Of a stretch of 64,000 nt of DNA, positions 33,905 to 42,506 are shown piece after piece. Source of the stretch: Litoribacillus peritrichatus (GTDB taxonomy: Bacteria > Pseudomonadota > Gammaproteobacteria > Pseudomonadales > Litoribrevibacteraceae); the NCBI RefSeq assembly GCF_039537985.1, contig NZ_BAABBN010000007.1, positions 62,001 to 126,000 of the forward strand, in the 5' to 3' direction. The notes beneath the pieces are model-generated. The model saw nothing but the letters and a program-made list of their open reading frames with translations. It made no database searches and was not told where the DNA came from. The position numbers and the translations under genes are program-made. Every line of letters begins with the position of its first letter. Within the stretch, counting starts at the first letter, position 1.

Positions 33905-35095
33905 ATGAAAACAAATCCTTTCAAGAAATTTGATGCTTCCCGAGTACCTTCGCCTTGCTTTGTTGTGGACGAAGTGGCGGTGGAAAATAATCTGAAACTG
34001 CTTAACTACGTGCAAGAGCAAAGTGGCGCCAAAGTCCTGTCTGCCTTGAAAGCGTTTTCCATGTGGAGCCTTGCGCCTTTGGTCAGCAAGTATTTGTCGG
34101 GCACTTGTTCCAGCGGTCTGAATGAAGCGCGCTTAGGCGCTGAAGAATATGGCGGTGAAGTGCATGTGTTTTCTGCTGCGTATACGGAAGCGGATTTGAA
34201 AGAGATTTTAAAGATTGCAGATCACTTGGTGTTTAACTCGTTCAGCCAGTGGCAACGGTTTAAGCCTTTGGTTCAGCAAACGCAACAGCAACGCGATGGC
34301 AAGCCGGAGGTGGGCTTGCGCATTAACCCGGAACATTCGGAAGGCGCGGTAGCGATTTATGACCCATGCGCCCCTTGCTCCCGCTTGGGTATCCCCTACG
34401 CTGAGTTTGAAAAGGCGAAAGCAGAGCAGGGTGATGGTTATCTTGAAGGCATCAGCGGCCTGCACTTTCACACCCTGTGCGAACAAGGTTATGAACCCCT
34501 GGAGCGCACTTTAGCGGCCGTTGAGAGAACCTTTGGCCATCTGATACCTCAAATGCAGTGGATCAACTTTGGCGGTGGTCATCACATCACGGCGGAAGGC
34601 TACAACGTAGAAGGTCTGATTGAACGCATCAAACGCTTCAAGCAGGATCATAACGTTGAGGTTTACCTGGAACCCGGTGAAGCCGCCGCCATTCATACCG
34701 GTGTATTGGTGACGGAAGTATTGGACATCACCCACAACGTAATGGATCTTGCGATTCTGGATACCTCAGCCACCTGCCACATGCCGGATACGTTGGAAAT
34801 GCCGTATCGACCGGACGTGTTAGGAGCGGATGAAGCTAACGTACTGCCGCATACCTATCGCATGGGTGGGATGACCTGTTTGGCCGGTGACGTGATCAAC
34901 GATTACAGCTTTGCAGAACCTTTACAGGTGGGTGATCGCGTGGTGTTCGATGACATGTCTCATTACACCATGGTGAAAACCACCACCTTCAATGGCATCA
35001 ACCTTCCGAGCATTGCTATTTGGAACAGCGAGACCGATCAATTGACTGTGGTGAAACGGTTTGGCTATGAGGACTTCAAAGGGCGTTTGTCGTAA
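33905..35095 (+). CDS. nspC: Carboxynorspermidine decarboxylase
   Basis: PLP enzyme that decarboxylates carboxyspermidine to spermidine (or carboxynorspermidine to norspermidine). The 396-residue protein opens with 'ASRVPSPCFVVDEVAVENNLKLL' and has the PLP Lys in 'VLSALKAFSMWS' (about residue 49), 'HFHTLCEQ', 'INFGGGHHIT' and 'YLEPGEAAA', all NspC features. The partner dehydrogenase lies upstream across the palindromic element, and a small NTF2-like gene and agmatinase lie downstream. The combination replaces the SpeD/SpeE route, as in Vibrio and many other marine gammaproteobacteria. No speD or speE is in the window. Confidence 0.95.
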   Translation: MKTNPFKKFDASRVPSPCFVVDEVAVENNLKLLNYVQEQSGAKVLSALKAFSMWSLAPLVSKYLSGTCSSGLNEARLGAEEYGGEVHVFSAAYTEADLKEILKIADHLVFNSFSQWQRFKPLVQQTQQQRDGKPEVGLRINPEHSEGAVAIYDPCAPCSRLGIPYAEFEKAKAEQGDGYLEGISGLHFHTLCEQGYEPLERTLAAVERTFGHLIPQMQWINFGGGHHITAEGYNVEGLIERIKRFKQDHNVEVYLEPGEAAAIHTGVLVTEVLDITHNVMDLAILDTSATCHMPDTLEMPYRPDVLGADEANVLPHTYRMGGMTCLAGDVINDYSFAEPLQVGDRVVFDDMSHYTMVKTTTFNGINLPSIAIWNSETDQLTVVKRFGYEDFKGRLS

Positions 35096-35124
35096 TTTGT
35101 TCAACTCAGGGAAGAATAGAACCT

Positions 35125-35499
35125 ATGAATGAATTAAAGGATATCCGACGGGCTTGGTATCAGGCTTTCTACCAAGGCGATATTGAAGCGTTACAGAAAT
35201 ATGAAACCGACAATTTTGTGTTTATCTCCGGAACCGGAATAGAACGCCAAAACAGGTACGTTAACATTCAGGCTCGGGTGGAAAATGGCTCCTGGTTTAA
35301 AGCCAAGGTATTTCAGAAAGAACAACGCTTGGAGTTTAAGCCCTTATCTGAAAAGTGCTGTCTGGTGACAGGGATAGCTGAAGCCAATACCGAACAGTGT
35401 AGCTTTGGTGCTGTTTACTTCAGTGAAGTGTGGAGCAAGTCGGGCAATAACTGGCGTGTTGAAAGCTTACATGTTTCAAACGTTGATAAAGTACAATGA
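35125..35499 (+). CDS. SnoaL/NTF2-like small protein in the polyamine cluster
   Basis: A 124-residue protein with the shape of an NTF2-like (SnoaL, DUF4440) cone fold: an N-terminal helix 'LKDIRRAWYQAFYQGDIEALQKYETDNFVFIS', then strands ending in 'SEVWSKSGNNWRVESLHVS' (both read in sequence order). There are no obvious catalytic residues. AGGGAAGAA upstream and the 29-base gap after nspC make it part of the polyamine transcript. Proteins of this fold can be enzymes, binding proteins or immunity-like factors; its part in polyamine metabolism is unknown. Confidence 0.68.
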   Translation: MNELKDIRRAWYQAFYQGDIEALQKYETDNFVFISGTGIERQNRYVNIQARVENGSWFKAKVFQKEQRLEFKPLSEKCCLVTGIAEANTEQCSFGAVYFSEVWSKSGNNWRVESLHVSNVDKVQ

Positions 35500-35532
35500 A
35501 CCTTTTCATAATCTTGTTTTCGAGTTTAAGTC

Positions 35533-36405
35533 ATGACCAAAGAACTGACGTACCCCATTTTTCTAGGCTCTGAGATTGAGCACCCGAAGCCTGAAGAGGC
35601 GTTGTTTCATATTGTGCCTGTGCCGTTTGAGCGCACGGTTTCCTATGGTGGCGGCACCAATGAAGGCCCGTCGGCAATTCTGGAAGCCTCTTGGCAGTTG
35701 GAAGAGTGGGATGGCAAGAGCAAACCTTGTGAATTGGGGATTTACACCCATGACCCGGTAGACTGCAACGCCGATGCAGATCAGGTGATCGAAAACATCG
35801 CTGCGGCTGTAAAACCGATTTGTGAAATGGGCAAAATGCCGGTGGGCATTGGCGGTGAGCATACGGTCACTTACGGCATCATCAAAGGCATGTTGGATGC
35901 GGGCATCAAAGATTTTGGTATCGTCCAAATCGACGCGCACGCCGATTTACGTGAAGCCTACGAAGGCGACAAGTACAGCCACGCCTCGGTGATGAAGCGC
36001 TGTGTGGACGAAGGCATTCCCCTGTATCAATTAGGCATCCGTGCGTACTGTGAAGAAGAAATCGAAATTCGTAAAAAACATGGTGTGTATTACGCCGATG
36101 CCGATGACATAGTGCCACAAAACATCAGCAGCATTGAATTGCCGGAAGATTTCCCGAAGAAAGTCTTCTTCACTCTGGATATTGATGGCATGGACCCTTC
36201 GGTATTCCCATCCACAGGCACCCCGGTGCCAGGTGGCTTAGGCTGGTATCAGACCCTTGGATTGTTTGAGTCGGTGGCGAAACAACGTGAAGTCATCGGC
36301 TTCGATATCATGGAATTTGCCCCGATTGCAGGTTTCCACGCTTATGACTTTGCTGCGTCTTTGTTGATGTACAAGATGATGGGGATTGTTGAAAGGAATC
36401 GTTGA
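35533..36405 (+). CDS. speB: Agmatinase
   Basis: Hydrolyses agmatine to putrescine and urea. The 290-residue protein belongs to the ureohydrolase family, with the binuclear manganese ligands in 'GGEHTVTYG' (His), 'QIDAHADLREAYEG' (Asp-His-Asp) and 'FTLDIDGMDPSVFPSTGTPVPGG' (Asp-x-Asp). Start ATG 35533 lies 33 bases after the NTF2-like gene. It completes the arginine to agmatine to putrescine to carboxyspermidine to spermidine path in this cluster. The 3' side shows no strong terminator before the AT-rich island at 36.5 kb. Confidence 0.94.
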   Translation: MTKELTYPIFLGSEIEHPKPEEALFHIVPVPFERTVSYGGGTNEGPSAILEASWQLEEWDGKSKPCELGIYTHDPVDCNADADQVIENIAAAVKPICEMGKMPVGIGGEHTVTYGIIKGMLDAGIKDFGIVQIDAHADLREAYEGDKYSHASVMKRCVDEGIPLYQLGIRAYCEEEIEIRKKHGVYYADADDIVPQNISSIELPEDFPKKVFFTLDIDGMDPSVFPSTGTPVPGGLGWYQTLGLFESVAKQREVIGFDIMEFAPIAGFHAYDFAASLLMYKMMGIVERNR

Positions 36406-36474
36406 TTTATTAAGTTAGTAGATTCGTTTTATAAATAAAGCAGGGAAATACTTGGTGTATTTTTGAACAAATAT

Positions 36475-36503
36475 TTTGCAGGATGACTAGTAGTTGATAT
36501 ACT
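36475..36503 (+). promoter_or_regulatory. Sigma-70-type promoter of the two-gene AT-rich operon
   Basis: TTTGCA (36475-36480) and TATACT (36498-36503) are spaced by 17 bases and lie about 40 bases before ATG 36542. The island thus seems to have its own promoter and not to depend on the polyamine operon. Confidence 0.55.
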
Positions 36504-36541
36504 CGCACGCAACTTAGGGAGCGAGTTTGTGTGGTTAGGGA

Positions 36542-37471
36542 ATGAACACAGTAACAAATGAAGAGCTTGAAAACTTTGTTGAGAGTGAAATATCTTCAGA
36601 AGCATTAGTTCACCTAAAAAGGCAGGCTATGGGTGGAGCGAATAATGCTAAAGGAAATCAGCATGAGCAATATTTTGCTGTTTATAAGATTGCTAAGTTC
36701 TACCAGATTGCTAAAAACGATGATATAGAAGTTTGCTCTCAGAGTTATGCTTTTGTAGATGATCTTGTTATTTTGAATCGAACAACTAGCTCAAAACATA
36801 GTTATCAGTTGAAAGACTCAAAAAGAGTTTATTGGAATGGGGGCAAAGGGATCGCTCCATATTTCAGGAAACAAAATCAGTTAGATAAAGAGCTTTATGA
36901 TTTAGATAATTCAGAAGTGGTATTGGTTTTGGCTGATATCAATGTTTATAGAAGTAGATGTAAAGATATACCTTCAAGCATTTCTTCCTATACTCGTTGT
37001 ATTAATTTTAAAAACCCTGATTCTGTTAATCAGATGTTGATGGAGAATCAAGATTTTAAAGCTGCAGTTGGTCGATTATGTGTCTCTTCTGAACAAATCG
37101 ATAAACTAGAGGTAATTGTTCAACACTTGTTGGGTGCATGGAGTGCATTTGGACAAAAAAACGTCAAAATTTCTAGTATTATTAATAAAGCTAGAGAAGT
37201 TGCTAAACCAAACTTTTTTAAATCTGAAGTTGTTGATCCGGATGAAGCAAAGGAAATACCTTTAGAAGTCCTTGACAGTATTGAAGGTTTGAGTTATGAA
37301 TTATGTGAGGGATTTCTTCACTATTCTTATAAAGATAGTTTTCAAGGACAGGTTAAGCCTCGAGTGGGCACAAATCAGTTTAAAGCTATTTGTAATGAAA
37401 TCAGGATTAAGAAACCAACTAAAGCTATTGAACTTATTACGCTTCTTATGAGTACTGGAGAAAATCTATGA
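36542..37471 (+). CDS. Putative PD-(D/E)xK-type nuclease or related protein, first gene of a two-gene cassette
   Basis: I do not recognise the family. The 309-residue AT-rich gene encodes a soluble protein whose N-terminal 100 residues have the order of elements of a restriction-endonuclease fold: an alpha helix with Glu42 in 'GNQHEQYFAVYKIAKF', Asp73/Asp74 in 'FVDDLVIL', and Gln89-x-Lys91 in 'HSYQLKDSK', a QxK variant of the (D/E)xK motif, followed by a Trp. This pattern occurs in nuclease domains of several defence proteins. The C-terminal half is helical and unassigned. The next gene starts at its stop (ATGA overlap), so the two proteins probably work together. Composition differs strongly from the flanking speB and regulator genes, suggesting acquisition. 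Confidence 0.5.
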   Translation: MNTVTNEELENFVESEISSEALVHLKRQAMGGANNAKGNQHEQYFAVYKIAKFYQIAKNDDIEVCSQSYAFVDDLVILNRTTSSKHSYQLKDSKRVYWNGGKGIAPYFRKQNQLDKELYDLDNSEVVLVLADINVYRSRCKDIPSSISSYTRCINFKNPDSVNQMLMENQDFKAAVGRLCVSSEQIDKLEVIVQHLLGAWSAFGQKNVKISSIINKAREVAKPNFFKSEVVDPDEAKEIPLEVLDSIEGLSYELCEGFLHYSYKDSFQGQVKPRVGTNQFKAICNEIRIKKPTKAIELITLLMSTGENL

Positions 37472-38163
37472 AACGTCCAGCGCTATCTAGAATCTATAAG
37501 AATCCAGATGATCATCATGCAAAAAGACTGTTAGATGAGTTATTAGGCTCTGATATAAGTGCTCCAGATTATCAAAGGTCTATGCTAAATATTGGTCGTC
37601 ATTTGGGGAATGAATTAAAGCATAGTCTTGACAGAGATAAGACGTATTGTTTAGTTGTTACTGCTGAAGACGCCGATTTTCTTGCAAAAGGAATTGTTGA
37701 GTCTTTAGAGGATTATACTAAGGCGCTGTATTTGACTTGTTTTTGGAATGAACGATCTGAAGTAAATGGGTCTAGTGTTGCTCCAATATACAATACGTAT
37801 TTTGAAAACGGATATGACTCAGCTGATGAACTTATTGTTATAAAGTCGATTATATCGGGCTCTTGTGTAGTTAAAACAAATATCACTGCTTTATATGATA
37901 AAATTCAACCTGCGGCGATACATGTTGTTGCTCCTGTTATGCATACACAGTCTGAGCAAAAACTTAAGCTACAGTTTCCTAATAAGATAGCCAACTTATT
38001 GGACTTCACTTTTCTGGCGAAAGATAGTGAAAGAACTTCAGATAATGAAGTTCTTCCTGGGATTGGTGGTGATGTGTATAAGAGGTTGGGCTTTAAGAAC
38101 CAGCAGGATAAGAACACGTTTATCCCTAATATAATCCAGCAAAAAATATTCGCATCTTGCTAA
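37468..38163 (+). CDS. Putative phosphoribosyltransferase-like protein, second gene of the cassette
   Basis: The 231-residue protein has the outline of a type I phosphoribosyltransferase: a strand 'YCLVVTAEDADFLAKGIVESL' early on, a mobile-loop region around 93-113, a strand and loop 'LIVIKSIISGSCV' (about 122-134) where the PRPP motif should be, and a late strand 'PAAIHVVAPV'. The acidic pair normally preceding the TG/SG of the PRPP loop is replaced by Lys-Ser, so catalysis may be altered or lost and the domain may instead sense a nucleotide. It is translationally coupled to the putative nuclease. Its role is not established; a sensor or effector in a defence module is a hypothesis. Confidence 0.5.
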   Translation: MKRPALSRIYKNPDDHHAKRLLDELLGSDISAPDYQRSMLNIGRHLGNELKHSLDRDKTYCLVVTAEDADFLAKGIVESLEDYTKALYLTCFWNERSEVNGSSVAPIYNTYFENGYDSADELIVIKSIISGSCVVKTNITALYDKIQPAAIHVVAPVMHTQSEQKLKLQFPNKIANLLDFTFLAKDSERTSDNEVLPGIGGDVYKRLGFKNQQDKNTFIPNIIQQKIFASC

Positions 38164-38167
38164 GTAT

Positions 38168-38190
38168 TCGATGAGGTTTTTCCTCATCGA
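38168..38190 (+). terminator. Hairpin directly after the two-gene cassette
   Basis: TCGATGAGG and CCTCATCGA form a 9-bp perfect stem around five T. No T-tract follows, but the place, a few bases after the stop at 38163, suits transcript ending. Confidence 0.6.
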
Positions 38191-38234
38191 GTAATTCAAT
38201 AATTCTCTTTGTAATCTTCAAAAGTCGAAAAGAT

Positions 38235-38396
38235 GTGGCTTTAGGAGAAAGATTAAAATACGCTACCGAACAGGCAAAAAAATCTGCCGAAGACCTCTTT
38301 AAAAAGAAGCCTATAGAGATTCAACAGGAACTTGTGAAAGAGGTTGTGTTAGGTAACGTTGAAAATTTAGCAAAGCCGGATAACAAATCTGAGTAG
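38235..38396 (+). CDS. Possible 53-residue helical protein
   Basis: A small frame from GTG 38235 to TAG 38394-38396 encodes a Lys- and Glu-rich, probably helical peptide (ALGERLKYATEQAKKSAEDL near the start, then a short amphipathic segment). The frame is open upstream to 38175 without a better start, and the ribosome-binding site is poor. It may be a real small gene, the tail of a decayed gene or chance. It lies between the cassette hairpin and the NtrC-type regulator. It is too short for a confident call. Confidence 0.3.
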   Translation: MALGERLKYATEQAKKSAEDLFKKKPIEIQQELVKEVVLGNVENLAKPDNKSE

Positions 38397-38421
38397 TGCT
38401 TTTATAGTAAGTCCACTCAAT

Positions 38422-39855
38422 TTACTCCTCCCCCGAACTCTCCATCTTCTTCAGCCGCTTACTCAATGCTGGCTGGGATATTCCAATCAGTGAACAAGCG
38501 ATCGACTGGTTGCCTTCGGCACGACGCATGGCTTCTTGTGCCAGTAAATCAGAGACTTCCGACATTTGCGGCAAAGGTTCATCGGGGTTGAATACATTTT
38601 GATGAACGCTTTCGGCTGAAGAGGCGGCAGGAGCAGTTCCATCGCTGGTAGCGTCGATGGCTTTTTTGAAGGCGTTCATCGAGAGCATTCGGGATTTATG
38701 CAGGCTCATGGCATCAAACGCCATGGCTCGTAATTCACGGACGTTGCCCGGGAAGCTGTAGTTCTTTAACAACACCTGCAATTCTTTAGGAATGCTGGGT
38801 TTGTTTTTTTCCAGTTCGTTGGCGGCTTCGCTGAGGAAGTGCTCCAGCAATAGCGGAATGTCGTTTTGGCGTTGGCGCAGTGCCGGAATTTCCACATGAT
38901 GGGTTCGCAGGCGATAGTAAAGATCTTTACGGAATTCGCCGCTGGTTTGCTTGTTGGTCAGATTTTGATGAGTGGCGACGATTACTCGGGCTGATAAAGT
39001 TTTTGGTTTATCGCTGCCCAGTGGGAAGTAATCACCTTCTTGCAAAAGTCTTAATAACTTCACTTGAGAGGCCATGCTCAAGTCGCCAATTTCATCCAAA
39101 AACAGGGTGCCGCCCGCCGCTTGTTCAATCAAGCCGGGGCGTGCGCGATCGGCGCCGGTAAAGGCGCCTTTTTGGTGACCGAATAGGGTATCGGAGAAAA
39201 CGTTATCGTCGAGGCCTGCGACGTTGACGGTGATCAGTGGGCCGGTTTGTTTGCTGAGGGCATGAGCCGCTTTGGCAAACAGTTCTTTACCTACGCCGCT
39301 TTCGCCAGTGATTAATAAAGGTTGTTGGCTGGCGGCGATGGATTCCAGGTACTGGAAAACCGAGCGCATGCCCTGATCGGCGGTGATGATGTTTTCAAAA
39401 ACCTCCGGGTTTTCCAGAGTGTTATTCAGAAATCGTTTACTGAGTTCCTGGTTCTCATGTCTGAGTTCTAATACTTTGATGGCCCGGTTGATGCCTTCGA
39501 CCAAACGATCTTCTTCGGTGGTTTTGACGAAGTAATCAAATGCACCAAGGTGCAGGCAATCTACTGCGGTTTTCACCTGATTTAGCCCGCTTAGCATGAT
39601 GACGCTGATTTCCGGGTGTTCTTCGACAATCTGTTCGAGCAGCTGATCGCCAGACAGATTAGGCATGGTGAGGTCAAGAATCACCAGCCCGATGTGTTCA
39701 CGCTTGAGTATGTCCATCACCATGAGGCTGTCTTCACAGCGGTGAATGTTATTTATGCCGCTGCGTCGTTCCAGCATCATACTCAGGCTACGAAGAAAGG
39801 GCGCTTCGTCGTCTACCAGTAATACGCCAAAGGAAGGGAAAATGTTGTTGGTCAT
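38422..39855 (-). CDS. NtrC-family sigma-54-dependent response regulator
   Basis: The 477-residue protein has a receiver domain (phosphoacceptor Asp61 in 'LVILDLTMP'), an AAA+ domain with Walker A 'GESGVGKE', the sigma-54 contact loop GAFTGA, and Walker B 'GGTLFLDEIGDL', and a C-terminal Fis-type helix-turn-helix ('NQSIACSLIGISQPALSKRLKKM' by order). It activates sigma-54 promoters by ATP hydrolysis when phosphorylated. It lies 43 bases after the histidine kinase gene in the lysR, kinase, regulator operon. A sigma-54 promoter with upstream inverted repeats stands before aspA (43639-43853), a likely target. DctD and AauR are functional parallels for dicarboxylates and acidic amino acids. Confidence 0.93.
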   Translation of the reverse strand: MTNNIFPSFGVLLVDDEAPFLRSLSMMLERRSGINNIHRCEDSLMVMDILKREHIGLVILDLTMPNLSGDQLLEQIVEEHPEISVIMLSGLNQVKTAVDCLHLGAFDYFVKTTEEDRLVEGINRAIKVLELRHENQELSKRFLNNTLENPEVFENIITADQGMRSVFQYLESIAASQQPLLITGESGVGKELFAKAAHALSKQTGPLITVNVAGLDDNVFSDTLFGHQKGAFTGADRARPGLIEQAAGGTLFLDEIGDLSMASQVKLLRLLQEGDYFPLGSDKPKTLSARVIVATHQNLTNKQTSGEFRKDLYYRLRTHHVEIPALRQRQNDIPLLLEHFLSEAANELEKNKPSIPKELQVLLKNYSFPGNVRELRAMAFDAMSLHKSRMLSMNAFKKAIDATSDGTAPAASSAESVHQNVFNPDEPLPQMSEVSDLLAQEAMRRAEGNQSIACSLIGISQPALSKRLKKMESSGEE

Positions 39856-39898
39856 GGTGCGTTCAATTCCTGTTCGCTTTGGTTATCTAATGGCTAAA

Positions 39899-41572
39899 TT
39901 ATTCAATGGGTAAGGATAAGGTAACTGTGGTGCCTTCGCCGCACTTTGAGTCGAAGGTTAGCGTACCTCCGTGCTCCCGAACAATCCCTGATGACACCGA
40001 AAGGCCCAAACCTGTGCCGCCGGTTTCTCGTTTGGTGGTGAAAAACGGGTCACTCAGCGAGGAAATGTTTTCTGGTGGGATACCACAGCCTTGGTCGGAC
40101 ACTTTTAAGATTAACTGATTTGAACTTTCACGGTAATAGGTCTTCAATTCAATTTTCTGAGATTTATGTTCAAGTGCCTGACAGGCATTGACCAGCAGGT
40201 TGATGATAACTTGTTCAATGCGTTGTGCGTTGCCTTTAAAGGTTGGCAGTTTGTTACCCAGTCGGGCGCTGAAGTCTTCTGTCGATTTACGTAGGGTATT
40301 ATCCACCAATCGTATAGCAGTGGTGGTGATGGCGTTTAAGTCGATCACTTCTTTGATGGTGGATGTGTCTTGTCGGGAGAAATCGCCCAAGTCGTCGACA
40401 ATGCGCTTGATGCGTTCAACACCGGCGAACATTTCATCCAGCATGGCCGGGATTTCTTCGCGCATTCGTGAGTAGCTTAAGCCGCCTAAGTCGAAGTCGC
40501 CATGGGCTTGGTAATGTTCTTCCAGTACTGTTAAGGCGTCCTGATAGGAGTCTTTTAATATCGGGATATTGAGCATCAACAAGCCACAGGGGTTGTTAAT
40601 CTCATGAGCCACGCCGGATACCAGTATGCCCAGAGACGTCATTTTATCTGCTTGAATTAATTGCTGTTGGCGAAGTTCCAGTTCTTTGGAACGGCGCTCT
40701 ACTTCTTTGGCTAACGCCCGGTTCCAAAATACGATCACCAAAAAAATGGCCAGGATAATGACGGATAGGGTGATGAAGGCAGTACCGAATTTACGCCACG
40801 GAAACCTTTGCTCTTCCAGTGGCCCTAACCATTTGTCGTAGATTTCCTGATATCGGCCGGTATTTTTGAGGATCGCCAGCCCTTCGCTGAACTGAGCCAG
40901 TAATGACTCGTTGCCTTTCTGAACGGCGTAGCCGTATTTTTGTGCTTCAAAGGCTTTACCGGAGAGAACGATGTCGGAGATCCCAAGTTTTTGGCTGAGG
41001 TACAAGCTGGGTAAATTGGCAACCAGGGCATAATCGTGTTTGCCGGACGCCAGTAACCGGATGGCGTCGGCGTGGGTGTCCACCAACACCAGTTTGGCGC
41101 CTATGTGGTTGTCCAGCAGGTAATCGTGCATTACGCCTTGGCGCTGAACCACCACCGACTTGCCTTTTAAATCGGAGATATCGTTGATGACCGGGTTGCC
41201 CTTGCGGGTGAAAATGGATTGATGAACAAAGGCATGGGCTGGCGAAAAGGTGTATTTTTGCGCTCGTTCTTCGGTGTAGGAGATCCCTTGCAGAATATCG
41301 ATGTCGCCATCTTCCAGTGCTTGGCGCATGGTGCCCCAATCGCTCAACTGGAAGTTGACTTTGATGCCCATCACTTCGGCAATGGCTTGAGTCAGTTCGA
41401 CGTTGTAGCCGGTGGGAGCGCCATCTTCATCCAGAAACTCATAGGGCGGATAGTTGAGATCGCCACCCACTTGAATGACTTTATTCGGGTCTTTGATATC
41501 AGCCAGGCTGAGTTCAGAGAGGAATAACAAGCTGGCTGCCAGGCTGCAGACGATGGCCTTAATCATGGGCAT
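39899..41572 (-). CDS. Histidine kinase with periplasmic solute-binding (SBP_bac_3) sensor domain
   Basis: The long frame to 41710 runs into lysR; ATG 41572 gives a 557-residue protein with a signal segment 'MIKAIVCSLAASLLFLSELSLA' in order, then a bacterial solute-binding family 3 domain (about 25-250, 'VGGDLNYPPYEFLDEDGAPTGYNVEL' type), one membrane segment (about 265-285), a coiled linker and the kinase core: 'GVAHEINNP' (His), 'NLLVNACQAL' (N box), 'DQGCGIP' (G1), 'GGTGLGLSV' (G2). The sensor family usually binds amino acids. With the neighbouring aspartate racemase, aspartase and symporter genes, aspartate or glutamate is the likely ligand. The start overlaps lysR by 14 bases; ATG 41566 is an alternative. 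Confidence 0.9.
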   Translation of the reverse strand: MPMIKAIVCSLAASLLFLSELSLADIKDPNKVIQVGGDLNYPPYEFLDEDGAPTGYNVELTQAIAEVMGIKVNFQLSDWGTMRQALEDGDIDILQGISYTEERAQKYTFSPAHAFVHQSIFTRKGNPVINDISDLKGKSVVVQRQGVMHDYLLDNHIGAKLVLVDTHADAIRLLASGKHDYALVANLPSLYLSQKLGISDIVLSGKAFEAQKYGYAVQKGNESLLAQFSEGLAILKNTGRYQEIYDKWLGPLEEQRFPWRKFGTAFITLSVIILAIFLVIVFWNRALAKEVERRSKELELRQQQLIQADKMTSLGILVSGVAHEINNPCGLLMLNIPILKDSYQDALTVLEEHYQAHGDFDLGGLSYSRMREEIPAMLDEMFAGVERIKRIVDDLGDFSRQDTSTIKEVIDLNAITTTAIRLVDNTLRKSTEDFSARLGNKLPTFKGNAQRIEQVIINLLVNACQALEHKSQKIELKTYYRESSNQLILKVSDQGCGIPPENISSLSDPFFTTKRETGGTGLGLSVSSGIVREHGGTLTFDSKCGEGTTVTLSLPIE

Positions 41573-42506
41573 TTGCGCTCTGTTTTTGTTGGTCGGCCGC
41601 TTTTGTCTCAAATCGGGCCTGCAGAGATTGCCATAATTTCTCGGTGTTCGGAGACAGATCCCGGTTACAGCGATACAGCCAGATGTCCAGAGGAATGTGC
41701 CAGGCATCACCGCCGCAGATCATAAGGTTGCCTTGTTCCAGTTCTCTTTCTACTGAATATGCCGGTACCCAAGCGATGCCCAAGCCTTGCATGGCCATCA
41801 TTTTCAGGCTGTCGGCCATCGATGACTCAACGGTCTTTTTCAAGGGCGTGGCATGTTGGCTCAACAGACGTTTCACCTGTCGGCCCAGAAAAATGTCTTC
41901 CGGATACGCTAAATAAGGAAGTGTTGTCTCGTTTCCCTGATTGGGTGGCGTTTCGAGTGAAAATAAAGGCTTCCCCTCGTCATTGGGAATAGAAACCGGG
42001 ATCAGGGATTCAGTAGCCAGAGCAAACCCGATAAAGTTTTGGGATTCTGAATGTTGGCCGCCGTAGGCAATCAGAAAATCGCATATGCCGTTCTTCAGTG
42101 CCTGGAAACTGTCATCGACGTTGGCAACCAGTTGACGGGTATGGGTATTACTTAATTCCGATTGCAGGGATTGAATAAAGCTGGGAAAAAAAGACAAAGA
42201 TAAGGTGTGTGACACCGCAAAATCGACGACCTGATGACGGGCACTGAGCGCTTGTATGTGGTCAATGCTGGCGTTGAGCTGGTCCAGGGTGTTGCTGGCG
42301 CTGATCTTAAATAACTGGCCTTCGGCGGTGAGTTGAACCGGGGTGTGATTACGGTCGACTAAATGACAGCCGATGGCGGTTTCCAGTGCCCGAATTCTTC
42401 GACTAAAGGCCGGTTGAGTGACGTGCCGTTCTTCCGCTGCTTTTGAAAAATTTTGAGTGGCAGCCAGTGATAAAAAATCTTCCAGCCATTTCGTTTCTAT
42501 GTTCAT
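41559..42506 (-). CDS. LysR-family transcriptional regulator
   Basis: The 315-residue protein has the N-terminal LysR helix-turn-helix ('WLEDFLSLAATQNFSKAAEERHVTQPAFSRRIRALE', read in sequence order) and a periplasmic-binding-like effector domain to the end. A YjiE/HypT-like subgroup is possible from the N-terminus but not certain. It is transcribed divergently from the aspartate racemase gene across 289 bases and is the first gene of an operon with the histidine kinase and sigma-54 activator. That arrangement, one LysR regulator plus one two-component system at the same locus, is unusual. The co-inducer is unknown; an acidic amino acid is plausible from context. Confidence 0.92.
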   Translation of the reverse strand: MNIETKWLEDFLSLAATQNFSKAAEERHVTQPAFSRRIRALETAIGCHLVDRNHTPVQLTAEGQLFKISASNTLDQLNASIDHIQALSARHQVVDFAVSHTLSLSFFPSFIQSLQSELSNTHTRQLVANVDDSFQALKNGICDFLIAYGGQHSESQNFIGFALATESLIPVSIPNDEGKPLFSLETPPNQGNETTLPYLAYPEDIFLGRQVKRLLSQHATPLKKTVESSMADSLKMMAMQGLGIAWVPAYSVERELEQGNLMICGGDAWHIPLDIWLYRCNRDLSPNTEKLWQSLQARFETKAADQQKQSANAHD

